From contig NZ_CP083239.1 of NCBI RefSeq assembly GCF_022836935.1, forward strand, positions 3,548,001 to 3,612,000: a stretch of DNA of 64,000 bases. The letters are read 5' to 3'. This document shows positions 17,994 through 28,157 of this stretch, in pieces; the stretch's first letter is position 1; each line of letters opens with the position of its first letter. This stretch comes from Ancylobacter polymorphus. Its GTDB lineage: Bacteria > Pseudomonadota > Alphaproteobacteria > Rhizobiales > Xanthobacteraceae. The translations under genes were made by a program, and so were the position numbers. The notes below the pieces were generated by a model that ran no database searches, was not told where the DNA came from, and worked only from the letters and a program-made list of their open reading frames with translations.

Positions 17994-18977
17994 ATGACCA
18001 ACAATCCCTTTCCCCTCTCCCGGGACGAATTGCTGACCGCCTACCGCACCATGCGCACCATCCGCGATTTCGAGGAGCGGCTCCATGTGGAATTCGCCAA
18101 GGGCGACATTCCCGGCTTCGTCCACCTCTATGCCGGCGAGGAAGCCTGCGCGACCGGCATCATGATGCACCTCACCGATATTGACCGCATCGCCTCCACC
18201 CATCGCGGCCATGGCCACTGCATCGCCAAGGGCGTCGATGTCCACGAGATGATGGGCGAGATCTACGGCAAGGTGACGGGCTGCTGCCGGGGCAAGGGCG
18301 GCTCCATGCACATTGCCGACCTCTCCAAGGGCATGATGGGGGCGAACGGCATTCTCGGTGCCGGCGCGCCGCTCATCTGCGGCGCCGGCCTCGCCGCCAA
18401 GTTCCGCGGCGATGGCGGGGTGGGCCTCACCTTCTTCGGCGACGGCGCGGCCAATCAGGGCACCGTGCTGGAGAGCATGAACCTCGCCGCCATCTGGAAC
18501 CTGCCGGTCGTGTTCGTGGTCGAGAATAATGGCTACGCGGAATCGACCTCGGTCGAATACGCCACCGCCGTCGATTCCTATGTCGACCGCGCTGCCGGCT
18601 TCGGCCTGCCCGGCGTGACGGTGGACGGCACCGATTTCTTCGCCGTCTACGAGGCGGCGGGCGAGATCATCAAGCGCGCCCGCGAGGGCGGCGGTCCGGC
18701 GCTGCTCGAATGCAAGACCGTGCGCTTCTTCGGCCATTTCGAGGGCGACGCCCAGACCTACAAGGCCAAGGGCGAGAACGACCACAACCGCGCCACCCGC
18801 GACTGCCTCAAGCTGTTCGGCGCCCGCGTCACCGCCGCCGGCGTGGTGAGCGAGGCCGAGCTCGCCCTCATCGACCGCGAAGTGGCGGCGCTGATCGACG
18901 ACGCGGTGGAGACCGCCAAGGGCGCGCCGCTGCCCGGCGCCCGCGACCTCACCACCGATGTCTATGTCGCCTACTGA
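17994..18977 (+). CDS. acoA: Acetoin dehydrogenase E1 component, alpha subunit
   Basis: A 327-residue thiamine-diphosphate subunit. The ThDP motif GDG (149-151) X26 NN (178-179) is exact, and RGHGHCIAKG and GKGGSMHIAD match the 2-oxoacid/acetoin dehydrogenase E1 alpha family. With AcoB it cleaves acetoin to acetaldehyde and an acetyl unit passed to the lipoyl E2. The ATG lies behind AAGGAGGAACGAC. The small size and the aco context favour acetoin over pyruvate as substrate. Confidence 0.9.
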   Translation: MTNNPFPLSRDELLTAYRTMRTIRDFEERLHVEFAKGDIPGFVHLYAGEEACATGIMMHLTDIDRIASTHRGHGHCIAKGVDVHEMMGEIYGKVTGCCRGKGGSMHIADLSKGMMGANGILGAGAPLICGAGLAAKFRGDGGVGLTFFGDGAANQGTVLESMNLAAIWNLPVVFVVENNGYAESTSVEYATAVDSYVDRAAGFGLPGVTVDGTDFFAVYEAAGEIIKRAREGGGPALLECKTVRFFGHFEGDAQTYKAKGENDHNRATRDCLKLFGARVTAAGVVSEAELALIDREVAALIDDAVETAKGAPLPGARDLTTDVYVAY

Positions 18978-19007
18978 GCCAAGCAACCAAGAACCGGAGG
19001 AAAACCC

Positions 19008-20030
19008 ATGGCCCGCATGATCAGCTACAAGCAGGCGATCAACGAGGCGCTCGACCTCGAAATGCGCCGCGATCCCACCGTCATCCTGCTCGGCGAGGAC
19101 ATTGTCGGCGGCGCCGGCGCGCCCGGCGAGATGGACGCCTGGGGCGGCGTGCTCGGCGTCACCAAGGGGCTGCACGCCAAGCACGGCAACCGGCTGATGG
19201 ACACCCCGCTGTCGGAGAGCGCCTATATCGGCGCCGCCATCGGCGCGGCGGCCTGCGGCATGCGGCCGGTGGCGGAACTCATGTTCCTCGACTTCATGGG
19301 CGTGTGCTTCGACCAGATCTTCAACCAGGCCGCCAAGTTCAAATACATGTTCGGCGGCAAGGCGAAGACCCCTGTGGTCATCCGCGCCATGGTCGGCGCC
19401 GGCTTCCGCGCCGCCGCCCAGCACTCGCAGATGCTCACCCCGCTGTTCACCCATATTCCCGGCCTGAAGGTGGTGTGCCCCTCCAACGCCTATGACGCCA
19501 AGGGCCTGCTGATCCAGGCGATCCGCGACGACGACCCGGTGATCTTCTGCGAGCACAAGGCGCTGTACGGCTCGGAGGCCGACGTGCCGGAGGAGAGCTA
19601 CGCCATCCCCTTCGGCGAAGCCAACATCGTGCGCGATGGCAAGGACGTGACCCTTGTCGGCTACGGCCTCACCGTGCCGCGCGCGCTGGCCGCCGCCGAT
19701 ACGCTCGCCCGCTCCGGCGTCTCGGCGGAGGTGATCGACCTGCGCACCCTCTCGCCCATCGACTGGGACACGGTGATCGAGAGCGTGGAGAACACCGGCC
19801 GGCTGGTGGTGATCGACGAGGCCAATCCGCGCTGCTCCCTCGCCACCGATGTCGCCGCCTATGTCGCGCAGAACGCCTTCGGCGCGCTGAAAGCGGCGCC
19901 GCAGATGGTTACCGCCCCACACACACCGGTGCCGTTCTCGCCCGTGCTGGAAGACCTCTACATCCCCTCGGCCGACGCCATCGTCGCGGCGGTCCACAAG
20001 ACCACCGGCCCCGTGAAGTCGGCGGCGTAA
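19008..20030 (+). CDS. acoB: Acetoin dehydrogenase E1 component, beta subunit
   Basis: A 340-residue E1 beta subunit with an N-terminal pyrimidine-binding domain (ALDLEMRRDPTVILLGEDIV, LSESAYIGAAIGAA) and a transketolase C-terminal domain (about 205-325). It forms the alpha2beta2 active sites with AcoA. CCGGAGGAAAA precedes the ATG at 19008; 30 bp separate it from acoA. No deviation from the family was noticed. Confidence 0.9.
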   Translation: MARMISYKQAINEALDLEMRRDPTVILLGEDIVGGAGAPGEMDAWGGVLGVTKGLHAKHGNRLMDTPLSESAYIGAAIGAAACGMRPVAELMFLDFMGVCFDQIFNQAAKFKYMFGGKAKTPVVIRAMVGAGFRAAAQHSQMLTPLFTHIPGLKVVCPSNAYDAKGLLIQAIRDDDPVIFCEHKALYGSEADVPEESYAIPFGEANIVRDGKDVTLVGYGLTVPRALAAADTLARSGVSAEVIDLRTLSPIDWDTVIESVENTGRLVVIDEANPRCSLATDVAAYVAQNAFGALKAAPQMVTAPHTPVPFSPVLEDLYIPSADAIVAAVHKTTGPVKSAA

Positions 20031-20042
20031 GGAGCCTTCTCG

Positions 20043-21152
20043 ATGAATGAACGCATCAAGCCGATCGTCATGCCCAAATGGGGCCTGTCGATGTCGGAAG
20101 GCAAGGTGACCGGCTGGCTCAAGCCCGCCGGTTCCCCGGTCGCGCCGGGCGACGAGATTGTCGAGGTGGAAACCGACAAGATCGCCGGCGTGGTCGAGGC
20201 GCATGAAACCGGCACGCTGCGCCGGGTGATCGGCGAGCCGGACACGGTCTATCCCGTCAAGGCGCTGATCGGCGTCATCGCCGATGACGAGGTGCCGGAT
20301 GCCGAGATCGACGCCTATGTCGCGGAATATGCGACGCAGGCCGCGGCCGAGGCGGCGGAGGAGGAGGCGCCGCGCACCCACTTCATCGACACGCCGGCCG
20401 GACGCCTGCGCTACGCCAAACGCGGCGAGGGAGCGGAGAACGTCATCCTCATCCACGGCTTCGGCGGCGATCTCGACAATTGGCTGTTCAACATCGACGC
20501 GCTGGCGGAAGCCGCCACCGTCTACGCGCTGGACCTTCCCGGCCATGGCCAGTCGGACAAGACGCTGGCCGATCCCTCGCTCAAGGGGCTGTCCGCCGCG
20601 CTTCTCGGCTTCATGGACGCCCTCGACATTCCGCGCGCCCATCTCGTCGGCCATTCCATGGGCGGCGCCATCGCCGCCCGCACGGCGCTCGACGCCCCCG
20701 ACCGCGTTTCCTCGGTGACGCTGATCGGCTCGGCCGGGCTCGGGGACGAGATCAATGCCGGCTACACCGACGGCTTCGTGCAGGCGGCCTCACGGCGCGA
20801 CCTCAAGCCCGTCCTGGAACAGCTGTTCCACGATTCCGGCACCGTCACCCGCCAGCTGGTCGATGACCTGTTGAAATACAAGCGGCTCGACGGGGTGGCG
20901 GAAGCGCTCACCGCCCTTTCCGCCGCGCTGTTCGCCGGCGGCCGGCAGGCCGATCAGCTGGCGAATGCCCTTGCCGCCACCGAGGTGCCGGCACTGGTGA
21001 TCTTCGGCGCCAGCGACAAGGTGATCCCCGCCGCCCATGCGCAGGCGCTCGGCACCCGCGCCACGGTGGAGGTGATCGATGAGGCCGGCCACATGGTGCA
21101 GATGGAGAAGGCCGCACGGGTCAATGAACTGATCCTCGCCCACATCGCCTGA
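20043..21152 (+). CDS. acoC: Acetoin dehydrogenase E2: lipoyl domain fused to alpha/beta hydrolase
   Basis: A 369-residue protein. An N-terminal lipoyl domain (about 5-80) carries the lipoylated K46 in EVETDKIAGVVEA; a short Ala/Glu linker leads to an alpha/beta-hydrolase domain (about 117-369) with HGFGGDLDNW (138-147) and the nucleophile elbow GHSMGG (S205). This is the standard AcoC layout, distinct from pyruvate dehydrogenase E2. It transfers the acetyl group to CoA. No lipoamide dehydrogenase (acoL) follows, so E3 must come from elsewhere. Confidence 0.88.
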   Translation: MNERIKPIVMPKWGLSMSEGKVTGWLKPAGSPVAPGDEIVEVETDKIAGVVEAHETGTLRRVIGEPDTVYPVKALIGVIADDEVPDAEIDAYVAEYATQAAAEAAEEEAPRTHFIDTPAGRLRYAKRGEGAENVILIHGFGGDLDNWLFNIDALAEAATVYALDLPGHGQSDKTLADPSLKGLSAALLGFMDALDIPRAHLVGHSMGGAIAARTALDAPDRVSSVTLIGSAGLGDEINAGYTDGFVQAASRRDLKPVLEQLFHDSGTVTRQLVDDLLKYKRLDGVAEALTALSAALFAGGRQADQLANALAATEVPALVIFGASDKVIPAAHAQALGTRATVEVIDEAGHMVQMEKAARVNELILAHIA

Positions 21153-21208
21153 CCCATCCCCCCAGACACCACAACGCCGCCGCGCGTGCGGACGGCGAAG
21201 GAGGAAGC

Positions 21209-21994
21209 ATGCCCAAACTCAGGGACAAGAGCATCGTCATCACGGGCGCCACCGGCGGCATCGGCGCCGCCATCGCCCGGGCGCTCGCCGCCGACGGCGC
21301 CGCCATCACCGTTGCCGACCTGTCGCAGGAAGCCGCCGACAAACTGGCGGGCGAGATCGCCACGGCGGGCGGCAAGGCCATCGGCGTGGCGGTGGATGTG
21401 CGCGAGCGCGCGCAGGTCCGCGCCATGCTGGACAAGGCGGCCGACGCCTTCGGCCGCGTCGATGTGCTGTTCAACAATGCCGGCGTCGCCCAGACCCGGC
21501 CCTTCCTCGACATCACCGAGGAAGACTGGCGCTTCGTCACCGATGTCAACGCGCTCGGCGTACTCATCGGCATGCAGGAGGCGGTGAAGACGTTCCGGAG
21601 CCAGGGGGGCGGCGGCAAGATCATCAACACCGCCTCCATCGCCGCCAAGCAGGGCTATGAGCCGCTGGCCCATTACTGCGCCTCGAAATTCGCCGTGGTG
21701 GCGATGACCCAGGCGGCGGCGCGCGCCTTCGGCAAGGAAGGCATCACCGCCAACTGCTTCTGCCCCGGCGTCGTCGCCACCCCGATGTGGGACGTGATCG
21801 ACAAGGGTTTCCGCGACAACAAGCTGACCACGAAGGAGAACGAGGCCTTCGATACCTTCGCGGCCACCGCCGTGCTCGGCCGCGCCTCGCAGCCGGCCGA
21901 CCTCGTCGGTGTCGCCCGCTACCTCGCCTCGTCCGATTCCGACTTCATGACCGGCCAGTCCCTGATGGTGGATGGCGGCATGGTCTTCATCTGA
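21209..21994 (+). CDS. Acetoin (diacetyl) reductase-like short-chain dehydrogenase
   Basis: A 261-residue SDR: cofactor motif TGATGGIG (12-19), NNAG (89-92) and the catalytic S143, Y156 and K160 (YCASK). The pattern GQSLMVDGGMVFI at the end is that of acetoin reductase/2,3-butanediol dehydrogenases. It probably interconverts diacetyl, acetoin and 2,3-butanediol with NAD(H). GGAGGAAGC precedes the ATG. Located in the aco operon, 56 bp after acoC, so it likely feeds the acetoin dehydrogenase; another hydroxy-ketone substrate remains possible. Confidence 0.78.
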   Translation: MPKLRDKSIVITGATGGIGAAIARALAADGAAITVADLSQEAADKLAGEIATAGGKAIGVAVDVRERAQVRAMLDKAADAFGRVDVLFNNAGVAQTRPFLDITEEDWRFVTDVNALGVLIGMQEAVKTFRSQGGGGKIINTASIAAKQGYEPLAHYCASKFAVVAMTQAAARAFGKEGITANCFCPGVVATPMWDVIDKGFRDNKLTTKENEAFDTFAATAVLGRASQPADLVGVARYLASSDSDFMTGQSLMVDGGMVFI

Positions 21995-22003
21995 GGAACG
22001 GCC

Positions 22004-22357
22004 ATGGCCGGCAGCGAAACCATCCACGACCAGCTCAAGGACATGAACCGGCGCTTTTCCGCGCTGGCCAAGGCGGCGCCCGGTCCGATGGGCGCCTTCC
22101 GCACGCTGATGGGCGAGGCTTCCCGCCCCGGCGCGCTCAGCGCGGCGACCAAGGAACTGATCGCCGTCGCCCTCGCCGTGCATCAGGGCTGCGCCGACTG
22201 CATCCTGTTTCATGTTGGCAACGCCGCCAGCCACGGCGCCCGCCGCGAGGAACTCATCGAGGTGCTCGCCGTCGCGTTGGAAATGGGCGGCGGCCCCTCC
22301 GCCGTCTATGCCAGCCGGGCGCTGGAAGCCTTCGACGCACTCGCGGCCAAAGCCTGA
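22004..22357 (+). CDS. AhpD-like carboxymuconolactone decarboxylase family protein
   Basis: A 117-residue helical protein of the AhpD/CMD fold with the redox pair C63-A-D-C66 followed by H70 (GCADCILFH), the AhpD active-site pattern. Such proteins use a thiol pair for peroxide or alkyl-radical chemistry, or as lipoyl-linked reductants. Nine bases after the SDR stop, so it belongs to the aco transcript; a role in lipoyl redox of the E2 or in detoxification is inference. Confidence 0.75.
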   Translation: MAGSETIHDQLKDMNRRFSALAKAAPGPMGAFRTLMGEASRPGALSAATKELIAVALAVHQGCADCILFHVGNAASHGARREELIEVLAVALEMGGGPSAVYASRALEAFDALAAKA

Positions 22358-22386
22358 CGCCCATCCCCTGTTTCAAGGACATTCCC

Positions 22387-23460
22387 ATGAAAGCCGCCCG
22401 CTTCCACGGCAAGCGCGATGTGCGCATCGAGGACGTGCCGGAGCCGGACCGCGCCCGGCTCGGCCCGCGCGACGTGCTGGTCAAGAACCGCTTCTGCGGC
22501 ATCTGCGGCACGGACCTGCACGAATATGCCGCCGGCCCGATTTTCATCCCCACCGCGCCGCATCCCTACACCGGCGCCCAGCTGCCGCAGACGCTGGGCC
22601 ATGAATATGGCGGCACCGTCGTCGCCACCGGCGCCGAGGTGACGCATGTAAAGCCCGGCGACCGCGTCTCCATCCAGCCGCTGATCTCGCCGCGCGACGA
22701 TCATTACGGCAAGCGCGGCCTCTACCAGCTCTCCGACAAGCTCGGGATTGTCGGGCTGATGTGGCCCTGGGGCGGCATGGCGGAATATTCCGTTGTCAAT
22801 GATTACAACGTCTTCGCCATGCCGGATAATGTGACGGATGAACAGGCGGCGCTGATCGAGCCTACCGCCGTCGTCGTCTATGCCGCCGAGCGCGGCGGGG
22901 TGCGGCCGGGTTCCTCCGTGCTGGTCACCGGCGCCGGACCCATCGGCCAATTGCAGATTCTCGCCGCGCGGGCGGCGGGGGCGACGACGATCTTCCTGTC
23001 CGACACCAATGACAACCGGCTGGCCATGGCCCGCGCCGTGCTTCCCGACGTGATCACCCTCAACCCGAAGACCGACAATGTGGTCGAGGCGATCCGCGAC
23101 CAGACCGAGGGCCATGTCGGGGTGGATGTGGCGCTGGAATGCGTCGGCGCGGAAGCCGCCACCGCCACCTGCATCGAGGCGGTGCGCCGGCAGGGCGTGG
23201 TGGTGCAAGTGGGCCTGCATGTCGGCAAACCGGCGGTGGACGGGTTCACCCTCACCTTCAAGGACATCGATCTGCGCGGGTCGTGGTGCTACTCGACGCT
23301 GATGTGGCCCCGCGTCGCCGCGCTCATCGGCTCCGGCCTGCTGCCGGCGGAAAAGGTGGTCACCCGCCGCATCAAGCTGGACGATGTGGTGGCGGAAGGC
23401 TTCGAGCAGCTGCTGAGCCCGGCCGGCACCGAGCTGAAGATCCTGATCGACCTCGCCTGA
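22387..23460 (+). CDS. Zinc-dependent 2,3-butanediol dehydrogenase-type alcohol dehydrogenase
   Basis: A 357-residue medium-chain dehydrogenase. C37 in FCGICGTDLHEY and H72-E73 in GHEYGG are catalytic-zinc ligands; GAGPIG in the Rossmann domain binds NAD. The segment PHPYTGAQLPQTLGHEYGG is characteristic of R,R-butanediol dehydrogenases. The enzyme would oxidise 2,3-butanediol to acetoin, supplying the acetoin dehydrogenase. The ATG at 22387 begins MKAARFHGKRDVRIEDVPEP, exactly where the family begins; the long upstream in-frame extension is an artefact. Last gene of the aco operon. Confidence 0.83.
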   Translation: MKAARFHGKRDVRIEDVPEPDRARLGPRDVLVKNRFCGICGTDLHEYAAGPIFIPTAPHPYTGAQLPQTLGHEYGGTVVATGAEVTHVKPGDRVSIQPLISPRDDHYGKRGLYQLSDKLGIVGLMWPWGGMAEYSVVNDYNVFAMPDNVTDEQAALIEPTAVVVYAAERGGVRPGSSVLVTGAGPIGQLQILAARAAGATTIFLSDTNDNRLAMARAVLPDVITLNPKTDNVVEAIRDQTEGHVGVDVALECVGAEAATATCIEAVRRQGVVVQVGLHVGKPAVDGFTLTFKDIDLRGSWCYSTLMWPRVAALIGSGLLPAEKVVTRRIKLDDVVAEGFEQLLSPAGTELKILIDLA

Positions 23461-23468
23461 CAACCGCC

Positions 23469-23494
23469 CGCGCCCCGGCGAGGGTCGGGGCGCG
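23469..23494 (+). terminator. Strong GC stem-loop after the aco operon
   Basis: CGCGCCCCG (23469-23477) pairs with CGGGGCGCG (23486-23494) around an 8-nt loop, eight bases after the butanediol dehydrogenase stop. There is no T-tract, so termination may be Rho-assisted. Confidence 0.5.
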
Positions 23495-23500
23495 CGCGGA

Positions 23501-23519
23501 CTTTACGCCGGCTTTACGC
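23501..23519 (+). promoter_or_regulatory. Direct repeat CTTTACGC-N3-CTTTACGC, candidate KdpE box
   Basis: Two identical octamers with an 11-bp period sit 75-95 bp upstream of the first kdp ORF. OmpR-family regulators bind such phased direct repeats, and the E. coli KdpE site also contains repeated TTTA(C) elements. Confidence 0.5.
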
Positions 23520-23562
23520 GTGTCGGCCGGTTCCACCTATCGGCTTTATGCGGGTGAGGCGT

Positions 23563-23589
23563 AGCTCCGGGTCAGTCTGAACCGGAGCT
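23563..23589 (+). promoter_or_regulatory. Leader hairpin covering the ribosome binding site of the first kdp peptide
   Basis: AGCTCCGG (23563-23570) pairs perfectly with CCGGAGCT (23582-23589) around 11 nt. The right arm contains GGAG, the ribosome binding site for the ATG at 23594, so folding would reduce initiation at the start of the operon. Confidence 0.5.
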
Positions 23590-23593
23590 CATC

Positions 23594-23680
23594 ATGATCG
23601 CCGATCTATCCTTCCTGGCCGGGGGCCTCGCGCTGTTCGCGCTCGCCTCCCTCGCCGTCCTCGCCGCCGACCGGGTGTGA
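23594..23680 (+). CDS. 28-residue membrane peptide preceding kdpF
   Basis: ATG at 23594 behind CCGGAGCTCATC opens [20 protein letters not shown] then AVLAADRV and TGA: one membrane helix and a charged end. It is followed 11 bp later by kdpF, which has the same size and topology. Comparable tiny ORFs in front of kdpF occur in other bacteria as far as I recall, but are often unannotated. It may be a second KdpF-like stabilising peptide or a leader peptide for translational control. Confidence 0.5.
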   Translation: MIADLSFLAGGLALFALASLAVLAADRV

Positions 23681-23691
23681 GGAGGCGCGCC

Positions 23692-23781
23692 ATGACCCTC
23701 GATCTAACCCTCGGCCTCGCGACGGCCGTCGTCCTCTTTGCCTATCTGCTCGTGGCGCTGCTGCGCCCCGAACTGTTCTAG
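23692..23781 (+). CDS. kdpF: KdpF, small subunit of the K+-transporting ATPase
   Basis: A 29-residue peptide, [20 protein letters not shown] then VALLRPELF. The [10 protein letters not shown] ending is the KdpF signature, and it sits directly before kdpA (11 bp). KdpF is a single-span peptide that stabilises the KdpABC complex. GGAGGCGCGCC precedes the ATG. Confidence 0.85.
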   Translation: MTLDLTLGLATAVVLFAYLLVALLRPELF

Positions 23782-23792
23782 GGGAGGACGGC

Positions 23793-25484
23793 ATGGACGC
23801 CGATCTCCTGCAATTCCTCCTGTTCGCCGGCCTGCTGGTGGCCCTCGCCGTCCCGCTCGGCGCCTATATGGCGGCGACCTTCGCCGGCGATGTCCGCTTC
23901 CTCGCCCCGGTGGAACGGGCGCTGCTCACGGCCGCCGGCCCGGCGGCGGAGAAGCCGCAGCGCTGGACCGGCTACGCGCTGGCGCTCCTCGCCTTCAACG
24001 CCGCCGGCTTCGCGCTGCTCTATCTCATCCTGCTGTTCCAGGACCGGCTACCGCTGAACCCTGAAGGCTTTGCCGGCCTGTCGCCGCATCTCGCCTTCAA
24101 CACGGCGCTGTCCTTCGTCACCAACACCAACTGGCAGTCCTATGGCGGCGAGACGACGCTCTCCAATTTCAGCCAGATGGTGGGGCTGACGACGCAGAAT
24201 TTCGTTTCCGCCGCCTCCGGCATGGCGGTCGCCGCCGCCGTGGCGCGCGGCTTCGCCACACGGCAGGGCAAGACGCTCGGCAATTTCTGGGTCGATCTCA
24301 CCCGCGCCACGCTCTACATCCTGCTGCCGGCCGCGCTCGTGCTGGCGCTGGTCTTCGCCTATTGCGGCCTGCCGCAGACCCTGGCCGGTGCCTTCGACGC
24401 CACGACGCTGGAAGGCGCGCATCAGACACTCTCGCTCGGGCCGGTGGCGAGCCAGATCGCCATAAAGCAGCTCGGCACCAATGGTGGCGGCTTCTTCAAT
24501 GTGAACTCCGCCCACCCGTTCGAGAATCCGACGGCGATCACCAACCTGCTCTCGACGCTGGCCATCCTCGCGCTGCCGGTGGCGTTCTGCTTCACCTATG
24601 GCCGCATGGTCGGCGACCGCCGGCAGGGCCGCGCGCTGTTCGCCGCCATGGCGCTGCTGTTCCTCGCCGGCTTCGCCGCGCTCTATGCCAGCGAGCAGGC
24701 CGGCAACCCGCTGCAGGCGGGACTGGTGGACGCGAGCGCCGGCAATATGGAAGGCAAGGAGGTCCGCTTCGGCATTCTCGGCTCCACACTCTGGGCCGCC
24801 GCGACCACCGCCGCCTCCAATGGCTCGGTCAATGCCATGCATGACAGCTTCACGCCGCTTGGCGGGCTGGTCGCCATGCTCAACATCCAGCTCGGCGAAG
24901 TCGTGTTCGGCGGCGTCGGCGTCGGCCTCACCGGCATGCTGCTCTTTGTCATCCTCGCCGTCTTCCTCGCCGGGCTCATGGTCGGCCGCACGCCGGAATA
25001 TCTCGGCAAGAAGATCGAGGCGCGGGAGGTGAAGCTGGCGGCGCTCACCCTGCTGGTCATGCCGCTCGGCGCGCTCATCCTGCCCGCCCTCGCCATCGCC
25101 GCCGGCACGGCGCAGAGCTCGGTGCAGGATGCCGGCCCGCATGGCCTCTCCGAACTGCTCTACGCCTATTCCTCCGCCACCGGAAACAACGGTTCGGCCT
25201 TTGCCGGCTTCACCGCCAACACGGTCTGGCACAACACCTTTCTCGGCGTTGCGATGATGCTCGGCCGCTTCGGCTACATCATCCCCATCCTCGCCATCGC
25301 CGGCAGCCTGGCGGCGAAGAAGACCGCGCCGCCCACCGCCGGCACTTTCCCCACCCATGGCGCGCTGTTCGTCGCGCTGCTGGTCGCCACCATCCTCATC
25401 GTCGGCGCGCTGACCTTCCTCCCCGTCCTCGCCCTCGGTCCGCTGGCGGAGCATGTCTCCCTGCTGGCCGGCCGGACCTTCTGA
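23793..25484 (+). CDS. kdpA: KdpA, potassium-binding and channel subunit
   Basis: A 563-residue membrane protein with about ten TM helices. The four selectivity-filter-like repeats are visible: [44 protein letters not shown] and [13 protein letters not shown]. KdpA carries K+ from the periplasmic side toward KdpB. The ATG follows GGGGAGGACGGC. Part of kdpFABCDE, expected to be induced by K+ limitation through KdpDE. Confidence 0.93.
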   Translation: MDADLLQFLLFAGLLVALAVPLGAYMAATFAGDVRFLAPVERALLTAAGPAAEKPQRWTGYALALLAFNAAGFALLYLILLFQDRLPLNPEGFAGLSPHLAFNTALSFVTNTNWQSYGGETTLSNFSQMVGLTTQNFVSAASGMAVAAAVARGFATRQGKTLGNFWVDLTRATLYILLPAALVLALVFAYCGLPQTLAGAFDATTLEGAHQTLSLGPVASQIAIKQLGTNGGGFFNVNSAHPFENPTAITNLLSTLAILALPVAFCFTYGRMVGDRRQGRALFAAMALLFLAGFAALYASEQAGNPLQAGLVDASAGNMEGKEVRFGILGSTLWAAATTAASNGSVNAMHDSFTPLGGLVAMLNIQLGEVVFGGVGVGLTGMLLFVILAVFLAGLMVGRTPEYLGKKIEAREVKLAALTLLVMPLGALILPALAIAAGTAQSSVQDAGPHGLSELLYAYSSATGNNGSAFAGFTANTVWHNTFLGVAMMLGRFGYIIPILAIAGSLAAKKTAPPTAGTFPTHGALFVALLVATILIVGALTFLPVLALGPLAEHVSLLAGRTF

Positions 25485-25492
25485 GAATTGCC

Positions 25493-27535
<2,043 letters not shown>

Positions 27536-27549
27536 GAGGAGGCCGTTCC

Positions 27550-28140
27550 ATGAACACCGCTCTGCGTCCCGCCCTGGTGCTTCTCGGCCTCTTCACCGCG
27601 CTCACCGGCCTCGCCTATCCACTCGCCGTCACCGGCTTCGCCCAGCTGGCCTTCCCCACGGCCGCCAATGGCTCGCCGGTCACGGTCGGTGGCCGCGTGG
27701 TCGGCTCCACGCTCATCGGCCAGTCCTTCACCTCGGAGCGCTATTTCCACGGCCGCCCCTCCGCCACGACAGGTGCCGATCCGGCGGACCCGGCGAAAAG
27801 CGTGGAGGCCCCCTATAATGCGGCGAGCTCCACCGGCTCAAACCTCGGCCCGAGCTCGGCCGTCCTCGCCGAGGCGGTGAAGGCGCGGGTCGCCGCGCTC
27901 GGCGGCGGGCCGGTGCCGGCCGATCTCGTCACCGCCTCGGCCTCGGGCCTCGATCCCGACATCTCGCCGGCTGCGGCGGCGCTGCAGGTCGCCCGCGTCG
28001 CCAAGGCGCGCGGCCTGCCGGAAGACGAGGTGCGCGCGCTGGTCAACCGCTCTATCCTTGGCCGCAGCTTCGGCGTTCTCGGCGAGCCGCGCGTCAATGT
28101 TCTGGCGCTGAACCTCGCCCTCGACGATCTGAAGCGCTAA
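27550..28140 (+). CDS. kdpC: KdpC, accessory subunit of the K+ ATPase
   Basis: A 196-residue protein with one N-terminal TM helix and a periplasmic domain. [42 protein letters not shown] spacing and [20 protein letters not shown] are typical KdpC segments. It raises the affinity of the complex. GAGAGGAGGCC precedes the ATG. The next gene, kdpD, begins 17 bp later. Confidence 0.92.
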   Translation: MNTALRPALVLLGLFTALTGLAYPLAVTGFAQLAFPTAANGSPVTVGGRVVGSTLIGQSFTSERYFHGRPSATTGADPADPAKSVEAPYNAASSTGSNLGPSSAVLAEAVKARVAALGGGPVPADLVTASASGLDPDISPAAAALQVARVAKARGLPEDEVRALVNRSILGRSFGVLGEPRVNVLALNLALDDLKR

Positions 28141-28157
28141 CGGATCTGCGTGCTGCG

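Noticed and set aside
17844..20654. 936-codon ORF on the minus strand opposite acoX-acoC
   Set aside because: It is the antisense of four well-conserved aco genes, rich in His, Gly, Asp and Arg as typical shadow frames of high-GC genes, with no ribosome binding site or domain.
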